64,000 bases of DNA from an uncultured Sulfitobacter sp. Its GTDB lineage: Bacteria; Pseudomonadota; Alphaproteobacteria; Rhodobacterales; Rhodobacteraceae. The translations under genes were made by a program, and so were the position numbers. Shown piece after piece: positions 18,484 through 26,388 of this stretch. Every line of letters begins with the position of its first letter. Positions within the stretch are counted from its first letter, which is position 1. The notes below the pieces were generated by a model, which was not told the DNA's origin, made no database searches, and saw only the letters and a program-made list of their open reading frames with translations. Where the stretch lies: assembly GCA_937928635.1 (NCBI GenBank), contig CALFWM010000005.1:108236-172235 (forward strand), read 5' to 3'.

Positions 18484-19120
18484 AAAGGTGCTTTGCCTCT
18501 TCCAAACTATCAAACATGTAAAGCTGCCCCCCCAATAGTACAGCAGCGGAACGTGCGAATTTCTCAAGCGTTTCAGCCTGATGCGAGACGATGATGATGG
18601 TTGTGGTGCGCAGGCGTTCTTGCAGGATTTCACCGGCTTTGCGGTTGAATTCGACATCGGTGGTGGAGGGCATGCCCTCGTCGATCAGGTACATGTCAAA
18701 GTCGAGCGCGAGCATCAACGCAAATGAAAACCGTGCGCGCATGCCGGCAGAATAGGTGCCCAGCGGCTGGTCAAAATATTCGCCAAGATTGCACAGCCAC
18801 CGGCAGAAACTCTCAACATAATCGGGGTCCAACCCGTAAAGCCGCGCGATGTAGCGGGCATTTTCCATCGCGGACACCTTGCCCACAACACCGCCCATGA
18901 ACCCCAGCGGAAATGAGATGTTGCAGTTGCGCCTGATCTCCCCTTCGTCAGGTTTTTCAAGGCCAGCCATCATGTTGATCAACGTGGTCTTGCCGGTGCC
19001 ATTGGGCGCAAGAATGCCAAGGGAATGGCCCAAATCCACCCTGAACGAGACCCGGTCAAGGATCACCTTGTGCTGGGTCCCGGTCCAAAAGGACTTGGAT
19101 ACATTCTCAAATTCCAGCAT
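18461..19120 (-). CDS. Capsule ABC transporter ATP-binding protein (KpsT/CtrD type)
   Basis: This is the ATPase subunit of a capsule polysaccharide exporter. Walker A is APNGTGKTT at residues 38-46. The signature loop reads YSAGM (123-127) in place of LSGGQ, as is normal for polysaccharide exporters. Walker B is LIDEG with Asp147-Glu148, and the H-loop is IVSHQ. The 219-residue length is typical of KpsT. It heads the minus-strand capsule run. The permease subunit (KpsM) is not in this window. Confidence 0.93.
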   Translation of the reverse strand: MLEFENVSKSFWTGTQHKVILDRVSFRVDLGHSLGILAPNGTGKTTLINMMAGLEKPDEGEIRRNCNISFPLGFMGGVVGKVSAMENARYIARLYGLDPDYVESFCRWLCNLGEYFDQPLGTYSAGMRARFSFALMLALDFDMYLIDEGMPSTTDVEFNRKAGEILQERLRTTTIIIVSHQAETLEKFARSAAVLLGGQLYMFDSLEEAKHLYDYETQG

Positions 19121-19316
19121 GCCCTGCTCCGGTTGGTGCTGATGGGTGGTTCACCCTCCTTAGCAGAGGTGTATTGACGTTTTATTCACCGACTTGGGCC
19201 ATATTATGTCTCAATTTGAAACAAATGTACAATGACGGTTTGCGTGTGAACCGGGGCAGGGCGTGGTGGTTTCTTCACGTTCTGTTGTGGACATAGATGT
19301 GCGGGTTTGCGTCCGG

Positions 19317-19697
19317 CTAGCGCGGAACGCTCTCGTCTTGATACATGGACAGCACGTGACCATCCGGGTCTGCAAATTCGGCGGACCAGCCCCCGGGCGC
19401 ATGGCTGACGGGTGTCACAATGGTTGCCCCCGCCTTTGCCAGACCATCCACGGCGCTGTCTATACCCCCATCGGCCATTTCAAACACGATGATCGGAGAA
19501 CTGCCTGCCGTGCCTTCCATTTGGAAAAACAGCAGGTCGATGCTGCCCGCGGTATGGGCAATCAGAAAATCATTGCCCTGACCATCGTCGCCCATGTTGT
19601 CGACAGGCAATCCAAGGGTGTCGCGGTAGAATTTTTCTGTTTTTACAATGTCTTTGACGTAATAGCAGATGTTGCCAACTTTGCATTTTGCGAACAT
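19317..19697 (-). CDS. VOC-superfamily (glyoxalase/bleomycin-resistance fold) protein
   Basis: The 126-residue product has the paired beta-alpha-beta-beta-beta repeats of the VOC fold: NICYYVKDIVKTEKFYRDTLGLPV at the N terminus and GWSAEFADPDGHVLSMYQ at the C terminus. Potential metal-binding acidic residues lie in the usual places, but no substrate can be assigned. It starts 28 bases after the stop of a sigma-factor-like gene and is probably on the same transcript. Confidence 0.85.
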   Translation of the reverse strand: MFAKCKVGNICYYVKDIVKTEKFYRDTLGLPVDNMGDDGQGNDFLIAHTAGSIDLLFFQMEGTAGSSPIIVFEMADGGIDSAVDGLAKAGATIVTPVSHAPGGWSAEFADPDGHVLSMYQDESVPR

Positions 19698-19725
19698 GAG
19701 AGGTCTCCTTTTGGTTTTCTTGTAC

Positions 19726-20337
19726 TTATGGGTTGCCGCGCTGGGGCGTTTTGTGAGCAGGGCTGATCACAAAAAGATGCCCGTCCGGGTCATGACTGCC
19801 CAGATAGGCCTGCGGGTCGGTAAATGCCGAGGCCAAGGCGCGCCGTATCTGACCAAAGGGCAAATGCCCCGACAGCCCCGGAAAATCAGGGATCGCATCG
19901 CCCTCCGCCGCGTCCCAGCGTCGCCTGATTTGAACGATGCGCTGGCGCAATGCGGCATCGCTGATTTTCAAGAGATGCCTGATCTCGGGGCGGGTGTGCC
20001 CTGTAAGCGCCAGCAGAGCTGTTGTGCGTAAGGCCGGTGGCAAAGTTGTGATAAAATCCTGAGGGAATGACGGTGTGTCAGCCTCAGCGGCAGGGGCGCG
20101 CTGAAAGGTCGCCTCGCGCGCGCGGCGGCGCAGGGCGGTGCGGGCCTCAAATGCAGCGCGGTTGCGCAGGGCCCCGGAGACCCAGCGCCGGTTTTGGGCC
20201 TGGGTCAGATCGCTGCGCCCGGCCTCAAGCGCGGCAAGGAGCACGGTTTGCAACAAATCCTCGGCCTCCTGCGCGCGCCGGCTGATGCGCCGGGCCTGTG
20301 ACAAGAGAGAACGGTAGATGTGTTGTTGCATGCGCAC
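19726..20337 (-). CDS. Sigma-70-family (ECF-like) factor with C-terminal extension
   Basis: Region 2-like sequence is seen in SLLSQARRISRRAQEAEDLLQTVLLAAL, and region 4-like helix-turn-helix in LPPALRTTALLALTGHTRPEIRHLLKISDAALRQRI. About 60 extra residues follow, ending FTDPQAYLGSHDPDGHLFVIS, whose DPDGHLF motif resembles the end of a VOC domain. No anti-sigma gene is adjacent. The start could be the TTG/ATG pair at 20337 or 20331 (MQQHIYRSLL). The role is inferred as an extracytoplasmic-type or atypical sigma factor. Confidence 0.75.
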   Translation of the reverse strand: MRMQQHIYRSLLSQARRISRRAQEAEDLLQTVLLAALEAGRSDLTQAQNRRWVSGALRNRAAFEARTALRRRAREATFQRAPAAEADTPSFPQDFITTLPPALRTTALLALTGHTRPEIRHLLKISDAALRQRIVQIRRRWDAAEGDAIPDFPGLSGHLPFGQIRRALASAFTDPQAYLGSHDPDGHLFVISPAHKTPQRGNP

Positions 20338-20415
20338 ACTCTACGCCAAGACAGCGCCGCGTCGTTAGTTTATTCGGTTTTTGCTGATTTGAATTTCGCT
20401 GTTGATCATGCAGGG

Positions 20416-21450
20416 TCAGGTCGGGCCAGCGACCATCTGCCAAACCAGACCGGCCAGTACCGCACCAACCAGTGCAAAGCCGAGGTAGGCGAAAAACACC
20501 CGTGGTTTGACAAGCGCCCAGACCGCGATGGCCGCGGGGATGCAGCTGACGCCGCCAGCAATCACAAAGGACATCGCGGCCCCTTGCGTCATCCCCTGCG
20601 CCAGCAGCGCATCCACCAGCGGCACGGCGGCGTAGCCATTCAGATAGGCTGGTGCCCCCACCAAGGCGCCCAGCAGGATGGGCGTGATACCCTCGCCCCC
20701 CAGCACGCCCGCGATCCATTCGGCCGGCACATAGTGCAGCATCAGCGCTTCAATCACATAGGCCAGGGTCAGCCATTTGAGCAGAAAGATACCGTTTTCA
20801 AGGGCCGTATCGCGAAAGGTCTCGCGGCGCGGCTGTTCTTTCCAGAATGCCCAAAGGGGGATGCCGGAAAACGGTTTTTCCACTCTACAACAGCTGCTTA
20901 TGGCCGGACGTTCACGCAATGGATCAACAAAGACAGGCGTGCGGGCGGTCAGCATCACGCCAAATCCGCCAAACATGCCCAGGCTGACGGCCGCGATGGT
21001 TTTTGCCAGCGCAAAGTCCCAGCCAAGCGTGCCGGAAGTGATGGCAAACATCGCCGGGTCCATTAGCGGCGAGGCCAGCCAGAACGCCATGACTGCGCCA
21101 AGGGGTGCCCCCACGGCCAGGAGTGCCGCGATAAAGGGGATGACCTCGCAAGAGCAAAAGGGCGACAAGCCCCCCAGTAAGGCAGCAAGAATGATCATGC
21201 GCGCGGGGTTGCCCTCAAAGGCGCGGGCCAGCAGGGTTTCAGCCCCGCTTGCCTTGAGTGTGGCCACCGCGAGCACCGCAAACAGGATGAAGGGGGCCGT
21301 GCTTGCCAATGCATTAAGGGTAAAACGGACGGTTGGCACAGACTGCGGCGTATCAAGCAGGGCGACAAGAGCCAGCAGCACAAGTGAGGTCAGCCAGACA
21401 TTTGGGCGCAGCCATTGGGCAGGGGCCGTGGATTGGGTTGTCTCAGCCAT
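20416..21450 (-). CDS. ArsP/DUF318-type permease
   Basis: This predicted permease family includes organoarsenical and copper/zinc efflux proteins. About eight hydrophobic segments are visible. The family hallmark CSC is in LGGLSPFCSCEVIPF, and a second copy of the repeat appears at LVGAPAYLNGYAAVPLVDALL and VIAGGVSCIPA. A central cytoplasmic loop contains the pair SSCCRVEKP, which could bind a soft metal. The start MAETTQS overlaps the ArsR gene's stop. Regulation by that ArsR protein is likely; the transported ion is not known. Confidence 0.85.
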   Translation of the reverse strand: MAETTQSTAPAQWLRPNVWLTSLVLLALVALLDTPQSVPTVRFTLNALASTAPFILFAVLAVATLKASGAETLLARAFEGNPARMIILAALLGGLSPFCSCEVIPFIAALLAVGAPLGAVMAFWLASPLMDPAMFAITSGTLGWDFALAKTIAAVSLGMFGGFGVMLTARTPVFVDPLRERPAISSCCRVEKPFSGIPLWAFWKEQPRRETFRDTALENGIFLLKWLTLAYVIEALMLHYVPAEWIAGVLGGEGITPILLGALVGAPAYLNGYAAVPLVDALLAQGMTQGAAMSFVIAGGVSCIPAAIAVWALVKPRVFFAYLGFALVGAVLAGLVWQMVAGPT

Positions 21451-21787
21451 GATCATTTTCCGTGCAGGCGGCATTGGCATCTGCGCAGCATTCCGTGAGC
21501 AGAAATTCTGAAAGTGCTGCGACCTCCTGATAGGCGACTGCGGCGCAAATGGTGGAGCGCCCTTGACGGGTTTGTCTGACCAATCCCGCCGCTGTCAGCA
21601 GTTTCAGATGATGTGTCAGCGTCGAGCCGGTCACGCCGGTCCGGGCGCCAAGGGCCCCGATGCTCATGCCGTCAGGTCCGGCCCGCACCAAGACCCGTAA
21701 GACGCCCAGACGTTGTTCTGATCCAAGAGCGGCAAAAGCAGTTGCAGCTTGGGTGAGGCGGGAGAGGGGGGCTGAATCTGATTTCAT
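21443..21787 (-). CDS. ArsR-family metalloregulator
   Basis: The 114-residue winged-helix protein contains ALGSEQRLGVLRVLVRAGPDGMSIGALGARTGVTGSTLTHHLKLL, the standard ArsR DNA-binding region. A C-terminal cysteine cluster, LLTECCADANAACTE, is a plausible metal or metalloid sensor. It overlaps the downstream permease gene, forming a self-regulated efflux operon. Palindromes that could be its operators lie at 21786-21801 and 21830-21845. Confidence 0.9.
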   Translation of the reverse strand: MKSDSAPLSRLTQAATAFAALGSEQRLGVLRVLVRAGPDGMSIGALGARTGVTGSTLTHHLKLLTAAGLVRQTRQGRSTICAAVAYQEVAALSEFLLTECCADANAACTENDHG

Positions 21788-21845
21788 ATTTCAAGAAATA
21801 TAGAAATGGATGAGCTGTGCAAGATTTACTTCGATAATCATCGAA
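21786..21845. promoter_or_regulatory. Candidate ArsR operator region
   Basis: Two inverted repeats lie at and just upstream of the arsR start: ATATTTC-AA-GAAATAT (21786-21801), overlapping the start codon, and TTCGAT-AATC-ATCGAA (21830-21845). Both are AT-rich dyads of the kind bound by ArsR dimers. Binding is inferred. Confidence 0.5.
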
Positions 21846-21868
21846 ATATTATTGTGGTGAGGTCAGAC

Positions 21869-21917
21869 GTGAGGGGCCAGCCCCTCACACTCCCCGGGAA
21901 TATTTTGGCCAAAAAGA
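21869..21917 (+). repeat. Partial copy of the intergenic repeat, copy 3
   Basis: GTGAGGGG (21869-21876) pairs with CCCCTCAC (21881-21888), followed by the tail CTCCCCGGGAATATTTTGG and CCAAAAAG. Only the second hairpin and tail are present. It lies between divergent arsR and the UDG-family gene, so it is not acting as a simple 3'-end element here. Confidence 0.7.
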
Positions 21918-21963
21918 GGCGGGTGGGGTGGCAAGTTTGATCTGGTTGCGTATGTAAAAGGAC

Positions 21964-22551
21964 ATGAAAGATATGCGCGATGATCTGACGGCCTGCACAT
22001 TGTGTAAGGACCGGTTTGAAGCCACCCATACCCAACATGCGCCGCGCCCCATTGTCTGGTTCAACCCGGAAGCGCGTGTGTTGATTGCAGGACAGGCCCC
22101 CGGCATGCGGGTGCATCAATCTGGCATTCCTTTTGATGATCCTTCGGGGGATCGGTTGCGCGAATGGCTTGGGGTCGGGCGGGCGCAGTTTTATGACCGC
22201 AAGATGTTTGCAGTGATACCAATGGGGTTTTGCTTTCCGGGCTATAATGCCAAGGGAAGCGATCTGCCGCCGCCCGCGATTTGCGCAAAAACCTGGCGGG
22301 CGGATGCGCTGGCGATGCTGGATGATGTGCGTGTCAGCGTGCTGATCGGCGGCTATGCGATGAAGTATCACTTGCCAGAATTTACCACCGTGACCGCCGC
22401 AGTGCAGAGCTGGCGGGACCACCCCAAAGGTGTGTTTGCAGTACCGCATCCATCCTGGCGCAATACAGGTTGGTTAAAAAAGAACCCGTGGTTTGTCGCG
22501 GACGTGCTGCCGCGTCTGCGGGCAGGTGTTGCAGGAGCGATGGATGACTGA
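21964..22551 (+). CDS. Uracil-DNA glycosylase-family protein
   Basis: The 195-residue product has the uracil-DNA-glycosylase superfamily layout: VLIAGQAPGMRVHQSGIPFDDPSGDRLREWLG as motif 1, and VPHPSWRNTGWLKKNPWF as motif 2 with the conserved His. A CTLC pair near the N terminus hints at the Fe-S type, but a full four-cysteine set is not evident. Base-excision repair is the family role; this subgroup is poorly characterised. The start has no strong ribosome-binding site. It overlaps the SseB gene. Confidence 0.8.
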   Translation: MKDMRDDLTACTLCKDRFEATHTQHAPRPIVWFNPEARVLIAGQAPGMRVHQSGIPFDDPSGDRLREWLGVGRAQFYDRKMFAVIPMGFCFPGYNAKGSDLPPPAICAKTWRADALAMLDDVRVSVLIGGYAMKYHLPEFTTVTAAVQSWRDHPKGVFAVPHPSWRNTGWLKKNPWFVADVLPRLRAGVAGAMDD

Positions 22552-23326
22552 CAAAACGCCGCTGGACACAGCACATGCCGTAATGCGCGCCGCGCCTGCG
22601 GATGACACCGCGCGCCTGCGGTTTTACGAGCGGATCGCGGACAGCGAGCTGTTTATGTTGCTTGAAGAGGAGCCCCTGGGCGATCAGATCTCGCCTGTGC
22701 TGTTAGACGCGACCTATGTGGTCGTGTTTGACCGGGCCGCGCGGTTGGCGGGCTACGTGGGCGAGGCGGCCCCTTATGTGGCCTTGTCCGGGCGTGCAAT
22801 TGCGAGGATGCTGGAGGGCCAGCCGTTGGGCATGGCTGTCAATCTGGGCGTGGCCCCGTCAGAGATTTTGTTGCCCGCCGAGGCGATGTCCTGGCTGCGT
22901 GACACGCTCGATCATGCGCCTGATCAGGTGGAGGCGCGGATTGAACGCGTATTGCCACCCTCAGGCCTGCCCGAAACGCTGATCGCGGCGATAGATGCAA
23001 AACTGGCTACGGCAACAGGCATGGCCGCAGGCGCATTTCTGGTCGCTGTGGAATATGCAGGCGGCGGTAAGGGGCACCTGCTGGGGTTTGTTGGCGCAAT
23101 CGAGCGGGCGCAGGATGCCCTGGTGCGTGCCGCATCCGAGGCGCTGACCTTTTCCGGCATTGAGGCGGGCGCGATGGACGTCGGATTTTTTGCGCCCAGT
23201 GACCCGGTGGTAGAAAAACTGGCCCGGGTTGGGTTACGTTTTGATCTGCCGCAGGGGGAGGCATTGCAACACACCCCGCGCTTGCCACCGGGCAGTGACC
23301 CCAATGCGCCGCCCATTCTGAAATAA
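22544..23326 (+). CDS. SseB-family protein
   Basis: The 260-residue soluble protein has the two-part SseB layout: an N-terminal domain (RLRFYERIADSELFMLLEEE to AVNLGVAPSEILLPAEAMSWL) and a C-terminal domain beginning near VEARIERVLPPSG. Enterobacterial SseB is a rhodanese-enhancing serine-sensing protein; the role in alphaproteobacteria is not established. AGGAG lies 8 bases before the ATG, and the start overlaps the previous stop. Confidence 0.85.
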   Translation: MTDKTPLDTAHAVMRAAPADDTARLRFYERIADSELFMLLEEEPLGDQISPVLLDATYVVVFDRAARLAGYVGEAAPYVALSGRAIARMLEGQPLGMAVNLGVAPSEILLPAEAMSWLRDTLDHAPDQVEARIERVLPPSGLPETLIAAIDAKLATATGMAAGAFLVAVEYAGGGKGHLLGFVGAIERAQDALVRAASEALTFSGIEAGAMDVGFFAPSDPVVEKLARVGLRFDLPQGEALQHTPRLPPGSDPNAPPILK

Positions 23327-23454
23327 AGCGGTGCTTGCATGCACAGGCATTCAACGGATTCTCAATTTGACGTTAGGTGATTGGCCAAAGGGTGCAAAAT
23401 GCGGTCCTTTGACATATCTCTGACTTTAGCAAGCGTCAAAAAGGAGTGCCCTTC

Positions 23455-23979
23455 ATGAAACGTGTTACACTGACACTGGCAGCAGCGGCGGCCGCGATCA
23501 GCTTTGCAGGGGGTGCATTTGCTGGCGATCAATACATAGATGGCACGGGATTTGCCGCCTCGGGTTATGACGTGGTTGCCTATTTTGACTTGCCGCAAAG
23601 TGCTGTGGGCCAAACTCAAGTGCCAGGCGTGCCCGGATCAGCCGAGATCACAGCAGAATATAACGGTGCGACTTTTGCCTTTTCGAGCGCTGCCAACAAG
23701 GCCGCGTTTGAAGCCAATCCGGCAAAATATGCGCCGCAGTTTGACGGCCACTGCGCTTACGGTGTTTCGCTTGGGGGCAAAGTGCCGGCCAATCCCAACC
23801 TGTGGCGGATTGTCGATGGCAAGTTGTACCTGAACATCACCGAAGTTGTCGCCGGGTTCTGGGAAGAGAACATTCCCGATCATATCTCTTCGGCTGGCAG
23901 CAACTGGGCCTCACTTGAGAGTGACCGCGCCTCTGACCGACCCATCCCCAGCTTTAAATCCCAAGCGCCGCTTAAGTGA
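23455..23979 (+). CDS. Exported YHS-domain protein
   Basis: A signal peptide (MKRVTLTLAAAAAAISFAGGAFA) precedes a YHS domain: GYDVVAYFDL, then AEYNGATFAFSSAANKAAFEANPAKYAPQFDGHCAYGVS. YHS domains often occur in metal-related proteins, and the Cys and His of DGHCAYG are candidate ligands. AAGGAG is 8 bases upstream of the ATG at 23455; the earlier GTG at 23446 is less likely. A membrane-anchored rhodanese gene overlaps its stop. Confidence 0.88.
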   Translation: MKRVTLTLAAAAAAISFAGGAFAGDQYIDGTGFAASGYDVVAYFDLPQSAVGQTQVPGVPGSAEITAEYNGATFAFSSAANKAAFEANPAKYAPQFDGHCAYGVSLGGKVPANPNLWRIVDGKLYLNITEVVAGFWEENIPDHISSAGSNWASLESDRASDRPIPSFKSQAPLK

Positions 23980-24485
23980 CGCAAGACAAAGCAAATATAC
24001 CAGCCTCCGGGCAACCGGATGCTGCAAAGCCCCCGCGCCTCTTCGGGCGGCGGGGGTTTATCCTTGGTGGCGTTGGGGTTTGCATTGCCGGGGCCGTGGC
24101 TGCGGGGCGCTGGTTTAACGTCTCCGCCACTGTGGGCAACGGCGCGCTGTCGGCCCCCGATGCCCATGCACAGGCAATCGCTGGATCTATCACATTGATC
24201 GACATCCGCCGTCCCGATGAATGGGCGCGCACAGGTGTGCCGGAGGGCGGCGTTCCGCTCGATATGCGGCGGGACGATTTCATTGATGCGCTGTTGGTGC
24301 AGGTGAATAACGCAACCGATGCGCCGATCGCGCTGATCTGTGCGCGGGGCGTGCGCTCGCGGCGCATGTCAACGCGGCTGCAGCAGGCCGGATTTACCAC
24401 CATCATTGATGTGCCCGAGGGTATGTTGGGTTCTGGTGCAGGGCCGGGTTGGGTTAAACGTGGGCTGCCTGTGGTTGACGCCTGA
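23976..24485 (+). CDS. Membrane-anchored rhodanese-like protein
   Basis: The N terminus contains a twin-arginine-like FGRRGFILGGVGVCIAGAVAAG segment that may anchor or export the protein. The rhodanese domain follows: ITLIDIRRPDEWARTGVPEG, the catalytic loop CARGVRSRRM with its Cys, and a GFTTIIDVPEGMLG end. The GTG start overlaps the stop of the YHS gene, so the two are probably co-expressed in an extracytoplasmic redox or metal function; that pairing is an inference. Confidence 0.82.
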   Translation: MTQDKANIPASGQPDAAKPPRLFGRRGFILGGVGVCIAGAVAAGRWFNVSATVGNGALSAPDAHAQAIAGSITLIDIRRPDEWARTGVPEGGVPLDMRRDDFIDALLVQVNNATDAPIALICARGVRSRRMSTRLQQAGFTTIIDVPEGMLGSGAGPGWVKRGLPVVDA

Positions 24486-24498
24486 ACGGTGCAGCTGC

Positions 24499-26388
24499 TC
24501 ACTCTGCCGGAATGTCCTGGGACGCCAACAGCCGACCTTTATAATCAGCACGTTCCGCGCGGGCGCGGATGACGATGCCGGGTTCCCGCAGGGTGTGCGG
24601 GCTGTCCATGCGCAACCCCTCGGGTGTGCGGCGCATCACGTTGAATGCTGACAGCGCGGAAAGTGGCACGGACATCACCAGTGAAAACACAATCGGGATC
24701 AGCCAGAGCGAAACCAGCCCTGCGATCAACCCCGAAAGCAACAGAACTCCCACCAGGGTTTCCACCCAATGAAAGCGCAGCAGCGTCATCACAGGATAAT
24801 GCCGCGCATCGCGGCTTTGTGGGGACCATGGTTCGGATCGGGTGAAAATCGCGCGCAACACGGCTTTGGTCTGTTGGATCATCAGGATAGGCGCATAGGC
24901 AATCGACAGGGCGACCTCGACCAGAAAGGCCGATAAAAACGCCAGATGACCGCCAAAGACACGTGTGGCGGCCGGCGTGACGGCGATGATGCCGGCACCT
25001 GCAATCTTTGGCGTCAGCAGCATGGCGTACATGATGATCAGAAAGGCAGCACTGTCGATATGGCTCATCGCGGGGGGCCAATCAGGGAACAGCGGGTTGG
25101 TTTCGTTGAAATAGCGCACCACATTGGTGTCGGCGTCTTTGCCCAGAAGCGTCCAGAAAATCAGCAGCATGAACCAAGCCGGGCTGAGCAGATAGGCGGC
25201 GGCCCCGTGAAACAGGTGAAAGCGGCTGACCGGGTGAAACCCGGCGGTGCCCAACAGGCGCAGATGTTGCAGATTGCCGCGGCACCAGCGACGGTCGCGC
25301 AGCACGTAATCAATCAGCGTGGCGGGCGTTTCCTCATAGCTGCCAGACACACGGGGCAAAAACCGCACGCGCCATCCGGCACGGCGCAGCAGGCCTGCCT
25401 CAACAAAATCATGGCTGAGGATCAGATCATCCCGGCCACGTGCCGTCAGATGCGGCAGACCGGCGTTCTGCGCAAATGCACGGGTGCGGATGATCGCATT
25501 GTGACCCCAGTAGTTCCCCTCCGAGCGCGCCCAAAGCGCCAGACCTTCGGCCAGCAGCCAGCCATAGGCGATGTTGGAAAACTGTTGCAGACGGGCAAAA
25601 AGGGTTTCCGCCCCAATCAGCATCGGAAAGGTCTGGATCAGGCCTGCATCGGGGTCACCGGACAGTTCTGTTGCAAGCCGCTCAATGGCGCGGCCGGTCA
25701 TCAGGCTGTCGGCATCCAGCACCACCATACCCTCATATTCCGCGCCCCAGCCGCTGATCCAATCGACCAGATTGCCGACCTTTTTGTCGATGTTTGCAGT
25801 GCGGCGGCGGTAAAAGACGCGAATGGATTTGGGGGCTGCCTGTTGCAACTGGCGAAAGGCCTGCCACTCCTGCGCGGCGATGGCCGCGTTTTGTGTGTCA
25901 GACAGCACAAACAGCGTATAGCGGTGCGGCCCTTTGCGCTGGGCAAGGTCCTCCAGCATCGCGGCAGCATTGCCAAAAACGTCCCAGGGCACTTCGTTAT
26001 AGATCGGGACCAGCATCGCCACATCAATGCCGGTGATGTCTTGTAGGGGGCGCTCCCGCGCGTCCTCGCGGGCCAGCAGGCCTGCAACAGCCACACCCAC
26101 GGTGCTGACAGACAGCGTGACCCACACAAAGGTTGCGCCGATCATGGTTAACAAGGCCCATTCAAGCCCGGTCATACCGCTGCCGGCTAACCAGCCATAA
26201 AGCCCGTGTATCAACAGGGCCGTGCCGATAAGTGCGGGGCCAAACACCGCCAGACGCCACCAAAGGGAGCGGCGTGCAGCGGGGGCGGGTCGGCGTTTGG
26301 GCGCGTTGGAGAGGTCTTGCGGCTGCATCTGCAACGGCGCGCGCGGTGGCATCGCCTGTAACTGGATGTCGCCGGGTTGATCGCTCAT
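24499..26388 (-). CDS. opgH: Glucans biosynthesis glucosyltransferase H
   Basis: OpgH is the inner-membrane glucosyltransferase that builds the backbone of osmoregulated periplasmic glucans. It has N-terminal membrane helices, then a GT2 domain with MLVPIYNEVPWD, VVLDADSLMTG (metal-binding Asp pair), SHDFVEAGLLRRAGW and the RRWCRGNLQHLRL motif. Several C-terminal membrane helices follow. At about 629 residues it is shorter than enterobacterial OpgH, lacking much of the cytoplasmic tail, as is common in alphaproteobacteria. The ATG at 26388 overlaps the opgG stop. Confidence 0.94.
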   Translation of the reverse strand: MSDQPGDIQLQAMPPRAPLQMQPQDLSNAPKRRPAPAARRSLWWRLAVFGPALIGTALLIHGLYGWLAGSGMTGLEWALLTMIGATFVWVTLSVSTVGVAVAGLLAREDARERPLQDITGIDVAMLVPIYNEVPWDVFGNAAAMLEDLAQRKGPHRYTLFVLSDTQNAAIAAQEWQAFRQLQQAAPKSIRVFYRRRTANIDKKVGNLVDWISGWGAEYEGMVVLDADSLMTGRAIERLATELSGDPDAGLIQTFPMLIGAETLFARLQQFSNIAYGWLLAEGLALWARSEGNYWGHNAIIRTRAFAQNAGLPHLTARGRDDLILSHDFVEAGLLRRAGWRVRFLPRVSGSYEETPATLIDYVLRDRRWCRGNLQHLRLLGTAGFHPVSRFHLFHGAAAYLLSPAWFMLLIFWTLLGKDADTNVVRYFNETNPLFPDWPPAMSHIDSAAFLIIMYAMLLTPKIAGAGIIAVTPAATRVFGGHLAFLSAFLVEVALSIAYAPILMIQQTKAVLRAIFTRSEPWSPQSRDARHYPVMTLLRFHWVETLVGVLLLSGLIAGLVSLWLIPIVFSLVMSVPLSALSAFNVMRRTPEGLRMDSPHTLREPGIVIRARAERADYKGRLLASQDIPAE

